A DNA stretch of 35,461 nucleotides, from the NCBI GenBank assembly GCA_035461525.1, contig DATHVD010000037.1, positions 1-35,461 on the forward strand, read 5' to 3'. The notes below the pieces were generated by a model. The model saw only the letters and a program-made list of their open reading frames with translations. It was not told where the DNA came from and searched no databases. Origin of the DNA: JAIBJN01 sp035461525 (GTDB taxonomy: Bacteria > Actinomycetota > Thermoleophilia > Gaiellales > Gaiellaceae). Shown here piece after piece: positions 1 to 7,857 of the stretch (the stretch's first letter is position 1; each line of letters begins with the position of its first letter). Made by a program: the position numbers and the translations under genes.

Positions 1-856
1 GCCCCTCGGGGACGGCAGCGACGGCCACGGAGACACCGACGAGGAACGCCTGCTGCAGCGACTCGCCCTGGGCCAGCGACGCCCCTCCGAGCCCGAGCGT
101 GACGGCGATCCCGAAGCCGACCATCAGATGCGTGAGGCCGCGTACCCGCAGCTGCAGCGGCGACGGCGGGGGCTTCGCGCCCGACGTGAGCCCCGCGATG
201 CGGCCGATCTCGGTCTCCGCGCCAGTCGCCGTCACGAGAGCGCGCGCGCGCCCGCGCGTCACCCCGGTGCCGGCGTGGAGCATCGACGCCCTCTCGGCGA
301 GCGGCGCCGCGGGCGGAACCACACCGGCGGCCTTGTCGACGGGCACCGACTCGCCGGTGAGGAGCGACTCGTCCACGGCGAGCCCCCATGCGGCGACCAG
401 GCGCGCGTCGGCGGGAACGCGCGCGCCCTCCTCGAGGACGACGAGGTCGCCGGGGACGAGCTCGGCGGCGCCCACCTCGCGCTCGTGGCCCTCGCGGACG
501 ACGCCCGCGAGGGGCTCGAACGACGCGCGGAGGGCATGGACGGCGCGCTCGGCGCCCGCTTCCTGCACGAACCCGAGGGCGGCGTTGAGAAGGACGATCG
601 CCCCGATCGCCGCCGCCTCGATCTCCTCCCCGATCGCCGCGGACACGGCCGCGGCTGCGATCAGGAGCGCGACGAGCGGGTCGGCGAGCTGGCGGAGCGC
701 GATGACCGCGTACGACGGCCGCGCCGCGAGCGCGATGCGGTTGGGCCCGACCCGCGCGAGGCGCGCGCCGGCCTCATCCTCGCTCAGCCCGGACTCGACG
801 TCCGTCCCGAGGGCGGCCGCGACCTCCTCCGGTGCGCGGGAGTGGGGAGCGTCCAC
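1..856 (-). CDS. Cation-transporting P-type ATPase, N-terminal part (cut by window edge)
   Basis: About 285 codons are present; the protein runs off the left edge. Read on the minus strand it has an N-terminal cation-ATPase domain (ending GPNRIALAA), a first membrane hairpin, the actuator domain with DESLLTGES (plus-strand position about 355-373), and stops at the window edge in the TM4 motif AVPEG. These are signatures of P2-type ATPases that move cations across the cytoplasmic membrane using an aspartyl-phosphate intermediate. The phosphorylation site DKTGT lies outside the window. No ATG exists in frame; GTG at 856 is the only good start and has no clear ribosome binding site. It is divergent from the GlsB-like gene at 944. 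A second, complete P-type ATPase lies at 21092-23800. Ion specificity cannot be told. Confidence 0.88.
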   Translation of the reverse strand, partial: MDAPHSRAPEEVAAALGTDVESGLSEDEAGARLARVGPNRIALAARPSYAVIALRQLADPLVALLIAAAAVSAAIGEEIEAAAIGAIVLLNAALGFVQEAGAERAVHALRASFEPLAGVVREGHEREVGAAELVPGDLVVLEEGARVPADARLVAAWGLAVDESLLTGESVPVDKAAGVVPPAAPLAERASMLHAGTGVTRGRARALVTATGAETEIGRIAGLTSGAKPPPSPLQLRVRGLTHLMVGFGIAVTLGLGGASLAQGESLQQAFLVGVSVAVAAVPEG

Positions 857-943
857 GTCCGGATCATGCCCTGACGCCCGCCGGCCGAGCGCTGTCCGCA
901 GGAGATGTTTGGCCGCCGGCGAAGTCGGGGAACGAGGCCTGCA

Positions 944-1264
944 ATGACCTTGCTCTTCGTCCTGATCCTCGCCGTCGTGCTCCTGTTCGTGATCGGGGGC
1001 TGGGTTCTCGGGCTCGCGCTGCAGCTCCTCTGGTGGGCGCTGATCGGGCTCCTGATCGGCGGCCTCGCGCGACTCGCGGTCTCGGGAACGGAGGGCCTCG
1101 GCCTGCTCACGACGGCGCTCGTGGGCGTCGGCGGAGCGCTTCTCGGCGGGATCATCGCCGACGCCGTCGGCGTCGGCTCCGTCCTCCAGTTCCTGATCGC
1201 CGTCCTCGTTGCGGCCGTCCTCATCGCGGTGCTGGACCTGCGGCCGGGACGCGCCGCGACCTAG
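944..1264 (+). CDS. GlsB/YeaQ/YmgE-type small membrane protein
   Basis: A 106-residue, almost entirely hydrophobic protein. It has a first membrane helix at about residues 2-24, then a glycine-rich pair of helices containing WWALIGLLIGGLARL and GGALLGGIIADAVG, which is the pattern of the transglycosylase-associated/GlsB stress family. The molecular role of that family is unknown; it is commonly induced by stress. ATG at 944 is chosen because a purine-rich stretch (GAACGAGG) precedes it at a normal distance. An in-frame ATG at 905 would add 13 basic residues, but its AGGAG abuts the codon. It is divergent from the truncated P-type ATPase. Confidence 0.8.
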   Translation: MTLLFVLILAVVLLFVIGGWVLGLALQLLWWALIGLLIGGLARLAVSGTEGLGLLTTALVGVGGALLGGIIADAVGVGSVLQFLIAVLVAAVLIAVLDLRPGRAAT

Positions 1265-1266
1265 CC

Positions 1267-2022
1267 CTAGACCCGGATCGCGCCCGCCCTCCCGTCCTGT
1301 ACGGGCACGACCGAGCCGGCGCGCCGGCGGCCGGAGCCTAGCGACGTCCGGCGTCGACCGACGGGGAATCGACGACGAGGCGCGAGACGGGGATCTCGTA
1401 CAGCGCGCGCGCGGTCGACTACGCCGCGCTCGAGCCAGTTCGTCCGCTCCGGCGGCGGCGTCGCCAGCACGATCTCGTCGGCGGGGAAGACGGCCAGCGC
1501 GTCGGCGATCGCCTCGAGCGGGCTCTCCGAGCCGACCTGCCCGCGGGCCGGGATGTCTGCCGCGGCCAGCGCGGCGAGCGTCTCGTCGAGGCGAGCCCGG
1601 GCAGCGCCCCGGGCGCGGTCGATGTCCGAGTCGAGGTAGCGCACGGCCGAGACGAGTGTCGGCGCGACGACGAGCAGCTCCGTCTCTCCGTCCGGCAGCG
1701 TGCCGGCGAGCCGGGCGCAGAGCGCCTCTGCCGGGCAGCCCTCGTCGACCACGACGAGCACGCCGTGCGCTCCTCCCGCCCTCGGCGCCGGGCGCCGGGC
1801 CGGGGGCTCGGAGCCCGCGGCGCGGCTCGAGCGCACGAGGAAGAAGGCCATGCCGGTGCTGAGTCCGAGCACGATCGCAGCCACGACGCCGAATCCGATC
1901 CACCCGATCAGCGGGAGGCCCTCGTCGAACACCAGGGTGATCACGAGAATGCCGACGAGGTAGAGGAGGCCGCCGCCGACAGCGAACAGAACCAGCGTGC
2001 CTTGACCGCGAAGCCGTCCCAT
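1267..2022 (-). CDS. Membrane-anchored USP-like protein, apparent C-terminal frameshift
   Basis: Two membrane helices (about residues 8-32 and 38-64) are followed by a linker and a USP-like alpha/beta domain starting at HGVLVVVDEG (residue 86). This arrangement suggests a cytoplasmic stress-sensing domain tethered to the membrane. After ERTNWLERGVVDRAR the frame becomes arginine-rich and unlike the family, and continues to 1267. In the other frame, from about 1403 down, the DNA reads LYEIPVSRLVVDSP and stops at 1338, a typical USP ending. The switch point is a GC-dinucleotide run at 1403-1413, so a sequencing error or a genuine slippage mutation there is likely, and the intact gene would be 1338-2022. 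A strong hairpin (2036-2054) and a motif shared with the other USP gene lie upstream. Confidence 0.75.
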   Translation of the reverse strand: MGRLRGQGTLVLFAVGGGLLYLVGILVITLVFDEGLPLIGWIGFGVVAAIVLGLSTGMAFFLVRSSRAAGSEPPARRPAPRAGGAHGVLVVVDEGCPAEALCARLAGTLPDGETELLVVAPTLVSAVRYLDSDIDRARGAARARLDETLAALAAADIPARGQVGSESPLEAIADALAVFPADEIVLATPPPERTNWLERGVVDRARAVRDPRLAPRRRFPVGRRRTSLGSGRRRAGSVVPVQDGRAGAIRV

Positions 2023-2035
2023 CGGGCGCCAGTCT

Positions 2036-2054
2036 CCCGGCTCTGAGAGCCGGG
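2036..2054 (-). promoter_or_regulatory. Hairpin in the leader of the USP-like gene
   Basis: This is a perfect 8-bp inverted repeat, CCCGGCTC and GAGCCGGG, separated by TGA, ending 14 nt before the ATG at 2022. In RNA it would form a very stable hairpin at the ribosome-binding region. It could control translation, or on DNA it could be a protein site. The fold is visible; the function is inference. Confidence 0.4.
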
Positions 2055-2083
2055 CGCATCGGCGACGACCCTGATCGGGGCCG

Positions 2084-2097
2084 GCGGGAAACCCGCA
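2084..2097 (-). promoter_or_regulatory. Candidate activator site shared by the two USP genes (copy 1)
   Basis: A palindrome GCGGG-AAA-CCCGC followed by A. The 13 bases 2085-2097 (CGGGAAACCCGCA) match 25616-25628 (CGGGAAAGCCGCA) at 12 of 13 positions. In both cases the near end is exactly 63 nt upstream of the ATG of a USP-domain gene, in the same orientation. This places its centre about 69 nt before the start codon, a common place for an activator such as a NarL/DosR-type regulator. The match and spacing are seen; the role is inferred. Confidence 0.45.
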
Positions 2098-2108
2098 AGC
2101 TCACCCCG

Positions 2109-2255
2109 TCAGAGCTGGCGCCGGCGGGCGAGCGCGATCAGCTCCGCCCGGCCGGCGACGCCGAGCTTCGCTGTGCGCGCCTCCGAGCTCCCTCGACGTG
2201 CGAAGGGGCCGGCCGAGGCGTTCGGCGATCTCCCGGCTCGTCAGCCCCGTCGGCC
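2109..2255 (-). pseudogene. LuxR/NarL-type helix-turn-helix remnant
   Basis: The minus strand encodes GLTSREIAERLGR, the start of a LuxR-family DNA-binding domain. After at least two frame changes it encodes AKLGVAGRAELIALARRRQL and a TGA at 2111-2109, the usual C-terminal end of such a domain. No upstream receiver, GAF or other domain is joined to it; an in-frame stop lies just beyond. It is therefore a fossil of about 50 codons of a response regulator or similar protein. It lies next to a USP gene, and USP genes are frequent LuxR-family (DosR-like) targets in actinobacteria. Confidence 0.65.
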
Positions 2256-2268
2256 CGGCTTACGACTA

Positions 2269-2307
2269 AGGTTCCATCGTTTGCGCGAACGCTTGATCAT
2301 TGCTACC
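2269..2307 (+). promoter_or_regulatory. Probable operator region before the ArsR-family gene
   Basis: The 39 bases before the GTG are the least GC-rich in the neighbourhood. They contain CGTTTGCGCGAACG (2278-2291), an imperfect palindrome with CGTT/AACG arms, followed by TTGATCATTG. ArsR-family repressors usually bind such palindromes near their own start. There is no clean -10/-35 pair that I would defend. Confidence 0.35.
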
Positions 2308-2631
2308 GTGCCGCAGGTGACGGTCCTGCCGGACCCGCTGCTCGAGGGCGCCGCCCGGATGTTCTCGCTCCTCGGCGACGGAACCAGGCTGCGGCTCGTC
2401 CGCGAGCTGTACGAGGAGGGCGAGCTGCCGGTCGGCGAGCTGGCCGCCCGCACCGGGCTCACGGTCGCCAACGTCTCGCAACACCTCGGCCGCCTCGCCG
2501 AGGGCGGGCTCGTCGCGCGCCGCCGGGACGGGCGCCACGTCCTCTACCGGATCGGCGACGACCGCCTCGCCCAGCTCTGCGACATCGTCTGCGCGAGCGT
2601 CCGCGAGCGCGCGGAGCGCCTCCTCTCGTGA
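2308..2631 (+). CDS. ArsR/SmtB-family regulator with C-x3-C pair, first gene of the sulfur cluster
   Basis: A 107-residue winged-helix repressor. The HTH is LPVGELAARTGLTVANVSQHLGRL (split here as LPVGELAARTGL and TVANVSQHLGRL, about residues 40-63), followed by the wing RRRDGRHVLYRI. The last helix carries C91 and C95 (LCDIVC). GTG at 2308 is preferred; longer in-frame reading from 2173 would run through the LuxR fossil. Its stop overlaps the next start (GTGA, 2628-2631), so it heads the sulfur operon. Paired cysteines in ArsR proteins sense metals or persulfides (SqrR/BigR do the latter with differently placed cysteines). Persulfide sensing here is inference from the downstream genes. Confidence 0.87.
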   Translation: MPQVTVLPDPLLEGAARMFSLLGDGTRLRLVRELYEEGELPVGELAARTGLTVANVSQHLGRLAEGGLVARRRDGRHVLYRIGDDRLAQLCDIVCASVRERAERLLS

Positions 2632-4163
2632 GCGCGGCGCCCGAGCGCTTCGACCTCTTCGACCTCCTCGACGGCGAGGAGCGGCGCCCGCGCTGGGGCA
2701 AGGTGATCGACCAGACGAAGTGCATCGGCTGCCACGCCTGCACGACCGCCTGCAAGTCGGAGAACGAGGTGCCCCTCGGCGTGACCCGGACGTACGTGAA
2801 GGCCGTCGACGTCGGCACGTTCCCGCAGGCCCGGCGCGCGTTCCAGGTCACGCGCTGCAACCAGTGCGAGGACGCGCCCTGCGTCGCCGCCTGCCCGACC
2901 GCCGCGATGTACCGGCGCGACGACGGCATCGTCGACTTCGACAAGTCCGTCTGCATCGGCTGCAAGGCGTGCATGGCGGCGTGCCCCTACGACGCGATCT
3001 TCATCAACCCGCACGACCACTCCGCCGAGAAGTGCAACTTCTGCTCGCACCGGATCGACGCGGGGCTCGAGCCCGCGTGCGTCGTCGTCTGCCCGGTCGA
3101 GGCGATCCTCGTCGGGGACCTCGACGACCCCGGCTCGAGGGTCGCCGAGATCGCCAACCGCCAACCGGTCTCGGTTCGCCGCCAAGAGAAGGAAACGCGG
3201 CCCAAGCTCTTCTACCGGGGCGCCCATCAGGCCACCCTCGACCCGCTCGCCGCGAGGCGGCCGGACGGGGATCTCTACATGTGGTCGGAGCAGGGCGACG
3301 GCGTCGGCTCGGGCGCACCGGAGGCGTGGAACACCTCCGCGGCCGCGCTCCTCTCCTACGACGTCCCCCATCGAGCCCCCTGGGACTGGCGCGTCTCCCT
3401 CTACACGTGGACGAAGGGGATCGCCGCCGGCGTCTACCTCGTCGCCGCGGCCCTCGCGCTCGCCGGAGTCCTCTCCTGGGAGAGCGACGTCTGGCTCTGG
3501 GCGGTGCCGCTTCTCGCGGGTGGGCTGCTCGCCGCCACCGGCGCGATCCTGATCGCCGACCTCGAGCAGCCGCGCCGCTTCTGGATGATCTTCGCGCGCC
3601 CACAGTGGCGGAGCTGGCTCGTGCGCGGCGCCTTCGCGATCGGCGCGTACTCGGCGGTGCTCGCCGCCCACTTCGTCGCCTCGCTGGCAGGCTGGACGTC
3701 GCCGCAGGCGTGGCTGACGGCGGCGGGAATCCCGCTCGCCGCGCTCGTCGCCGTGTACACCGGCTACCTCTTCGCGCAGGCGAAGGCGCGCGACCTCTGG
3801 CAGAGCCCGCTCCTGCCGCCGCACCTGCTCGTGCAGGCGGCGCTCCTCGGGGCAGCCGTGCTCCTGCCCTTCGACGCGGCCCACGACGTGCTCCCGTGGG
3901 TGCTCGCCGCCGCCGCGCTCGCCCACGTCGTCGTCGTCCTCGGCGAGATCACCCTCACGCACCCGACGGCGCACGCCCACCTCGCCGTGCGCGAGCTCGT
4001 GCGCGGCCGCTACGCGGCGCCCTTCTGGACGGGCCTCGTCCTCGTCGCCGCCGCGCTCGCCGCCCCGTGGGCGGGCGTCGGCGTCGTCGCGCCGGCGCTC
4101 GTCGGCCTCCTCCTCCACGAGCACGCGTACGTCCAGTCTGGCCAGGCGGTGCCGCTCGCATGA
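2628..4163 (+). CDS. Fused Fe-S electron-transfer subunit and NrfD-type membrane anchor of a molybdoenzyme
   Basis: A 511-residue protein. Residues 1-160 are a DmsB/PsrB-type ferredoxin with sixteen cysteines in four groups: C32/35/38/42, C77/80/85/89, C109/112/115/119 and C136/139/151/155, enough for four [4Fe-4S] clusters. From about residue 255 it becomes an NrfD/PsrC-like quinone-interacting membrane domain with eight or so helices. In most complexes these are two genes (B and C); here they are one polypeptide. There is no Tat or Sec signal, so the Fe-S half should face the cytoplasm. GTG start overlaps the ArsR stop; its stop overlaps the next ATG (4160-4163). It should pass electrons between the catalytic subunit downstream and the quinone pool. 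Confidence 0.92.
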   Translation: MSAAPERFDLFDLLDGEERRPRWGKVIDQTKCIGCHACTTACKSENEVPLGVTRTYVKAVDVGTFPQARRAFQVTRCNQCEDAPCVAACPTAAMYRRDDGIVDFDKSVCIGCKACMAACPYDAIFINPHDHSAEKCNFCSHRIDAGLEPACVVVCPVEAILVGDLDDPGSRVAEIANRQPVSVRRQEKETRPKLFYRGAHQATLDPLAARRPDGDLYMWSEQGDGVGSGAPEAWNTSAAALLSYDVPHRAPWDWRVSLYTWTKGIAAGVYLVAAALALAGVLSWESDVWLWAVPLLAGGLLAATGAILIADLEQPRRFWMIFARPQWRSWLVRGAFAIGAYSAVLAAHFVASLAGWTSPQAWLTAAGIPLAALVAVYTGYLFAQAKARDLWQSPLLPPHLLVQAALLGAAVLLPFDAAHDVLPWVLAAAALAHVVVVLGEITLTHPTAHAHLAVRELVRGRYAAPFWTGLVLVAAALAAPWAGVGVVAPALVGLLLHEHAYVQSGQAVPLA

Positions 4164-7054
4164 GCCTCCGCGAGCTGAACGAGCGCGTCAGCGCCGCGAA
4201 GCGGGAGACGCTCGCCCGCGGCGAGACGTTCTACCCGGGCCCGAGCCGGGTGCACCTCGCCGCCTTCCCGCCCCGGGAGCGCTGGGACGACTGGGCCGAC
4301 CCGCGGCCCGACGGGAGCGCGCGGGGGACGCTGCTCGTCCCGACGACGTGCTTCAACTGCGAGTCCGCGTGCGGGCTCCTCGCGTACGTCGACCGGGAGA
4401 CGCTGCAGGTGCGGCGGTTCGAGGGGAATCCGGAGCACCCGGGCTCCCGCGGGCGAAACTGCGCCAAGGGCCCCGCCACCCTCAACCAGGTCACGGACCC
4501 GGACCGGATCCTCTACCCGCTCCGCCGGGCCGGCGCCCGCGGCGAGGGCCGCTGGGAGCGGGTCACCTGGGACGAGGCGCTCGACGACCTCGCCGGCCGC
4601 ATCCGCGCCGCGATCGTCGAGGGCCGCCCCAACGAGGTCATGTACCACGTCGGCCGCCCCGGCGAGGACGGCTATACCGAGCGCGTGCTCGCCGCCTGGG
4701 GAGTGGACGGCCACAACTCGCACACGAACATCTGCTCCTCCGGCGGGCGCGCCGGCTACCACTGGTGGATGGGGCTCGACCGCCCGAGCCCCGACCACGC
4801 GAACGCGGAGGTCGTTCTCCTCGTCTCCGCTCACCTCGAGTCCGGCCACTACTTCAACCCGCACGCGCAGCGGATCGTCGAGGCGCGCGAGCGCGGCGCG
4901 AAGCTCGTCGTCTTCGACACCCGCCTCTCCAACACCGCCAGCCACGCCGACCGGTGGCTGGCCCCGCAGCCGGGCTCGGAGGCGGCGATCCTGCTCGCGC
5001 TCGCGAGCCACCTCGTGCGCACGGGACGCTACGACCGCGAGTTCGTGCGCCGCTGGTGGAACTGGCAGGAGTACCTCGCGCACGAGCGGCCGGAGGGGCC
5101 GCAGACGTTCGAGGAGTTCGAGCGCGTCCTCGCGGAGCTGTACGCGGAGTACACCTTCGAGCTCGCCGAGCGCGAGTCCGGCATCCGGGTCGAGGTGCTG
5201 CGCGAGGTCGCCGACGCCGTCGCTTCGGCTGGAACCCGCCTCTCGACGCACACGTGGCGCTCGGCCGCCGCCGGCAACCTCGGCGGCTGGCAGGTCGCCC
5301 GCTGTCTCTTCCTCCTGAACGCGCTCCTCGGGGCGGTCGCCACCGAGGGCGGGACGTTCCCGAACGCGTGGACGAAGTTCGTCCCCCGGCCGATCCACAC
5401 GCCGCCCCACCCGCGGACCTGGAACGAGCTCACGTGGCCCGAGGAGTACCCGCTCGCGATGAACGAGATGTCGTTCCTGCTCCCGCACCTCCTCAGGGAC
5501 GGCCGCGGGCGCGTGGACACGTATTTCACCCGCGTCTACAACCCGGTCTGGACGAACCCGGACGGGTTCTCCTGGATCGACGTCCTCACGGACGAGAGCG
5601 TGGTCGGGCTGCACGCGGCCCTGACGCCGACCTGGAGCGAGACCGCGTTCTTCGCCGACTACGTCCTCCCGATGGGCCACGGGTCGGAGCGCCACGACGT
5701 CCACTCGTACGAGCAGTACGACGGGCAGTGGGTCGGCTTCCGCCAGCCGGTGCTCCGCGCGGCGCGGGAGCGCCTGGGGGAGACCGTCCGCGACACGCGC
5801 GACGTCAACCCGGGGGAGGTCTGGGAGGAGAACGAGTTCTGGATCGAGCTCTCCTGGCGCATCGACCCGGACGGCGAGCTCGGCATCCGCCGCTGGTTCG
5901 AGTCGCGGGAGCGTCCGGGCGAGAAGCTGACGGTGGACGAGTACTACCGCTACCTCTTCGAGCACTCGGTCCCCGGGCTCCCGGAGCGCGCGGCCGAGGA
6001 GGGGCTGACGCCGATCGAGTACATGCGCCGCTACGGCGCCTTCGAGGTCCGCCGCGGCGTCGGCGCCGTCCATGAGGAGGAGGTGCCGGCGGAGGAGCTG
6101 GACGACGTGCGCGTGGACGCGCAGGGGCGGGTCTACACCCGCGGCGAGGCGCCCCGCGGCGCGAACGCCGTCCCGCTCCCGACCCCAGACCCCGACCCGG
6201 CGGGGCGGCGACCCGTGGGCGTGGAGGTCGACGGGCGGGTCCTGCGCGGCTTCCCGACCCCGAGCGGCCGCCTCGAGTTCTGGTCACGGACGCTCGCCGA
6301 GTGGGGCTGGCCCGAGGCGGCGATCCCGACGTACCTGCGCAGCCACGTCCATCCCGACCGGCTCGAGCCCGACCAGATGGTGCTCATCTCCACCTTCCGC
6401 CTGCCGGTGCAGATCCACACGCGGAGCGCGAACGCGAAGTGGCTCGACGAGATCGCGCACACGAACCCGCTCTGGCTGCACCCGCGCGACGCGGAGCGGC
6501 TCGGCGTCCGCACGGGTGACCTCGTGCGCGTCGAGACCGAGATCGGCCACATCGTCGTCAAGGCATGGGTGACTCAGGGCATCCGGCCGGGCGTGGTCGC
6601 CTGCAGCCACCACATGGGCCGCTGGAAGCTGGGCGAGACCGGGCAGCGGCAGGCGATGGCGACCGTCGCGCTCGAGCGCGACGGCGCTGCCCGCGCGCTC
6701 CGGCGCGAGCGCGGGGTGGGCCCGTTCGACTCGGCCGACCCGGACACGCGCCGGATTTGGTGGAGCGACGTCGGAGTGCACCAGAACCTCGCCTTCCCGG
6801 TGCACCCCGACCCCGTCTCGGGCATGCACTGCTGGCACCAGGCCGTTCGTGTCACGCGGGCGGGGGCGGGGGACGCCTACGGCGACATCGCCGTCGACGC
6901 GGAGCGCTCGCGCGAGGTCTACCGACGCTGGCTCGAGCTCACACGCCCCGCGCCCGAGGTGTCCCCCGACGGCAGCCGGCGCCCGTACTGGCTCCTGCGC
7001 CCGCTGAAGCCGCCCCGGGACGCATACCGGCTCGCGGAGGAGGCGACGCCGTGA
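4160..7054 (+). CDS. Molybdopterin oxidoreductase catalytic subunit (DMSO-reductase family, SoeA/PsrA-like)
   Basis: A 964-residue protein. An N-terminal [4Fe-4S] motif C64-x2-C67-x3-C71-x29-C101 (ending NCAKG) is followed by the bis-MGD domains and the C-terminal molybdopterin dinucleotide-binding domain (from about NPLWLHPRDAERLGV). Cys192 in HTNICSSGG is at the place of the Mo ligand. There is no twin-arginine signal, so the enzyme is predicted to be cytoplasmic, as is known for the sulfite dehydrogenase SoeABC. The adjoining sulfur-transfer genes favour sulfite oxidation. Polysulfide, thiosulfate or tetrathionate reductase and other family members remain possible; sequence alone does not decide. 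It is translationally coupled on both sides (ATGA with the Fe-S/NrfD gene, GTGA with the chaperone). Confidence 0.92.
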   Translation: MSLRELNERVSAAKRETLARGETFYPGPSRVHLAAFPPRERWDDWADPRPDGSARGTLLVPTTCFNCESACGLLAYVDRETLQVRRFEGNPEHPGSRGRNCAKGPATLNQVTDPDRILYPLRRAGARGEGRWERVTWDEALDDLAGRIRAAIVEGRPNEVMYHVGRPGEDGYTERVLAAWGVDGHNSHTNICSSGGRAGYHWWMGLDRPSPDHANAEVVLLVSAHLESGHYFNPHAQRIVEARERGAKLVVFDTRLSNTASHADRWLAPQPGSEAAILLALASHLVRTGRYDREFVRRWWNWQEYLAHERPEGPQTFEEFERVLAELYAEYTFELAERESGIRVEVLREVADAVASAGTRLSTHTWRSAAAGNLGGWQVARCLFLLNALLGAVATEGGTFPNAWTKFVPRPIHTPPHPRTWNELTWPEEYPLAMNEMSFLLPHLLRDGRGRVDTYFTRVYNPVWTNPDGFSWIDVLTDESVVGLHAALTPTWSETAFFADYVLPMGHGSERHDVHSYEQYDGQWVGFRQPVLRAARERLGETVRDTRDVNPGEVWEENEFWIELSWRIDPDGELGIRRWFESRERPGEKLTVDEYYRYLFEHSVPGLPERAAEEGLTPIEYMRRYGAFEVRRGVGAVHEEEVPAEELDDVRVDAQGRVYTRGEAPRGANAVPLPTPDPDPAGRRPVGVEVDGRVLRGFPTPSGRLEFWSRTLAEWGWPEAAIPTYLRSHVHPDRLEPDQMVLISTFRLPVQIHTRSANAKWLDEIAHTNPLWLHPRDAERLGVRTGDLVRVETEIGHIVVKAWVTQGIRPGVVACSHHMGRWKLGETGQRQAMATVALERDGAARALRRERGVGPFDSADPDTRRIWWSDVGVHQNLAFPVHPDPVSGMHCWHQAVRVTRAGAGDAYGDIAVDAERSREVYRRWLELTRPAPEVSPDGSRRPYWLLRPLKPPRDAYRLAEEATP

Positions 7055-7857
7055 ACGAGCTCCTGCGTGCCCTCGCCGTCCTCGCCGAGCCGCCTGCGCC
7101 CGAGCACGAGCGCGTGGCGGCGTCGCTCGGCCTCGACCCGCCGCGGTCGGAGGAGTACGCGGACATCTTCCTCCAACAGCTGTACCCGTACGCGTCCGTG
7201 TACGCCGGCGCCGAGGGGATGCTCGGAGGCGAGGCGCGCGACCGCGTCGCCGGCTTCTGGCGCGCGCTCGGCCTCGTCCCGCCCGCGGAGCCCGACCACC
7301 TGACCGCGCTCCTCGGCCTCCTCGCCGCGCTCGAGGCGCCCGAGCACCGCCGGGCGCTCCTCTGGGAGCACCTGCTCTCCTGGCTGTCTCCCTGGCTCGC
7401 GAAGCTGGACGAGATCGCGCCGCCCGCCTACCGCGCCTGGGGCCGGCTGCTCGGAACCGCCCTCGAGGAGGAGGCGCGCGCGCTCGGGCCGCTGGAGGGC
7501 CTACCGCTCCACCTGCGCGCAGCGCCGCCGCTCGAGCACGACGACCTGCTCGGCGGCGTGCTCGTGCCGGTTCGAAGCGGGGTCCTCCTCGTCCGCGACG
7601 ACCTCGCGCACGCCGCGCGCGAGCTGGGCCTCGGCGTGCGCATCGCCGAGCGCCGCTACGTCCTCCGCGCCCTGCTCGCCCAGGACGCGGCCCCGACCCT
7701 TGCGTGGCTCGCCGCCGAGGCGCGCCGCTGGGCCGGCCTCCATGCGGAGAGGCCGGGCCCGATCGGAGAGTTCTGGCAGGAGCGGGCCGAGGCCGCCGCC
7801 GCCCTGCTCGACGATGCCTGCACGGCGGCCCGCGAAAGAGAGGTTGCACATGCTTGA
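7051..7857 (+). CDS. TorD/NarJ-type molybdoenzyme maturation chaperone
   Basis: A 268-residue, largely helical protein starting at GTG 7051, which overlaps the Mo-subunit stop. The pattern YADIFLQQLYPYASVY (residues about 39-54), then FWRALGL and EHLLSWLSPWLAKL, is typical of TorD/DmsD/NarJ chaperones. These bind the apo catalytic subunit and help insert the Mo cofactor. Since the partner lacks a Tat signal, the role here would be cofactor loading rather than export proofreading. It is somewhat longer than the usual 200 residues, with a C-terminal helical extension. The last 8 nt overlap the DsrE2 gene. Confidence 0.82.
   Translation: MNELLRALAVLAEPPAPEHERVAASLGLDPPRSEEYADIFLQQLYPYASVYAGAEGMLGGEARDRVAGFWRALGLVPPAEPDHLTALLGLLAALEAPEHRRALLWEHLLSWLSPWLAKLDEIAPPAYRAWGRLLGTALEEEARALGPLEGLPLHLRAAPPLEHDDLLGGVLVPVRSGVLLVRDDLAHAARELGLGVRIAERRYVLRALLAQDAAPTLAWLAAEARRWAGLHAERPGPIGEFWQERAEAAAALLDDACTAAREREVAHA

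Noticed and set aside
2720..4159. N-terminal extension of the molybdoenzyme frame back to 2720
   Set aside because: The extension overlaps the Fe-S/NrfD gene out of frame and is arginine-rich; ATG 4160 gives a normal N-terminus just before the cysteine motif.
7569..7578. GGTTCGAAGC, resembling a tRNA T-loop
   Set aside because: It lies inside the chaperone gene with no matching acceptor, D or anticodon arms.
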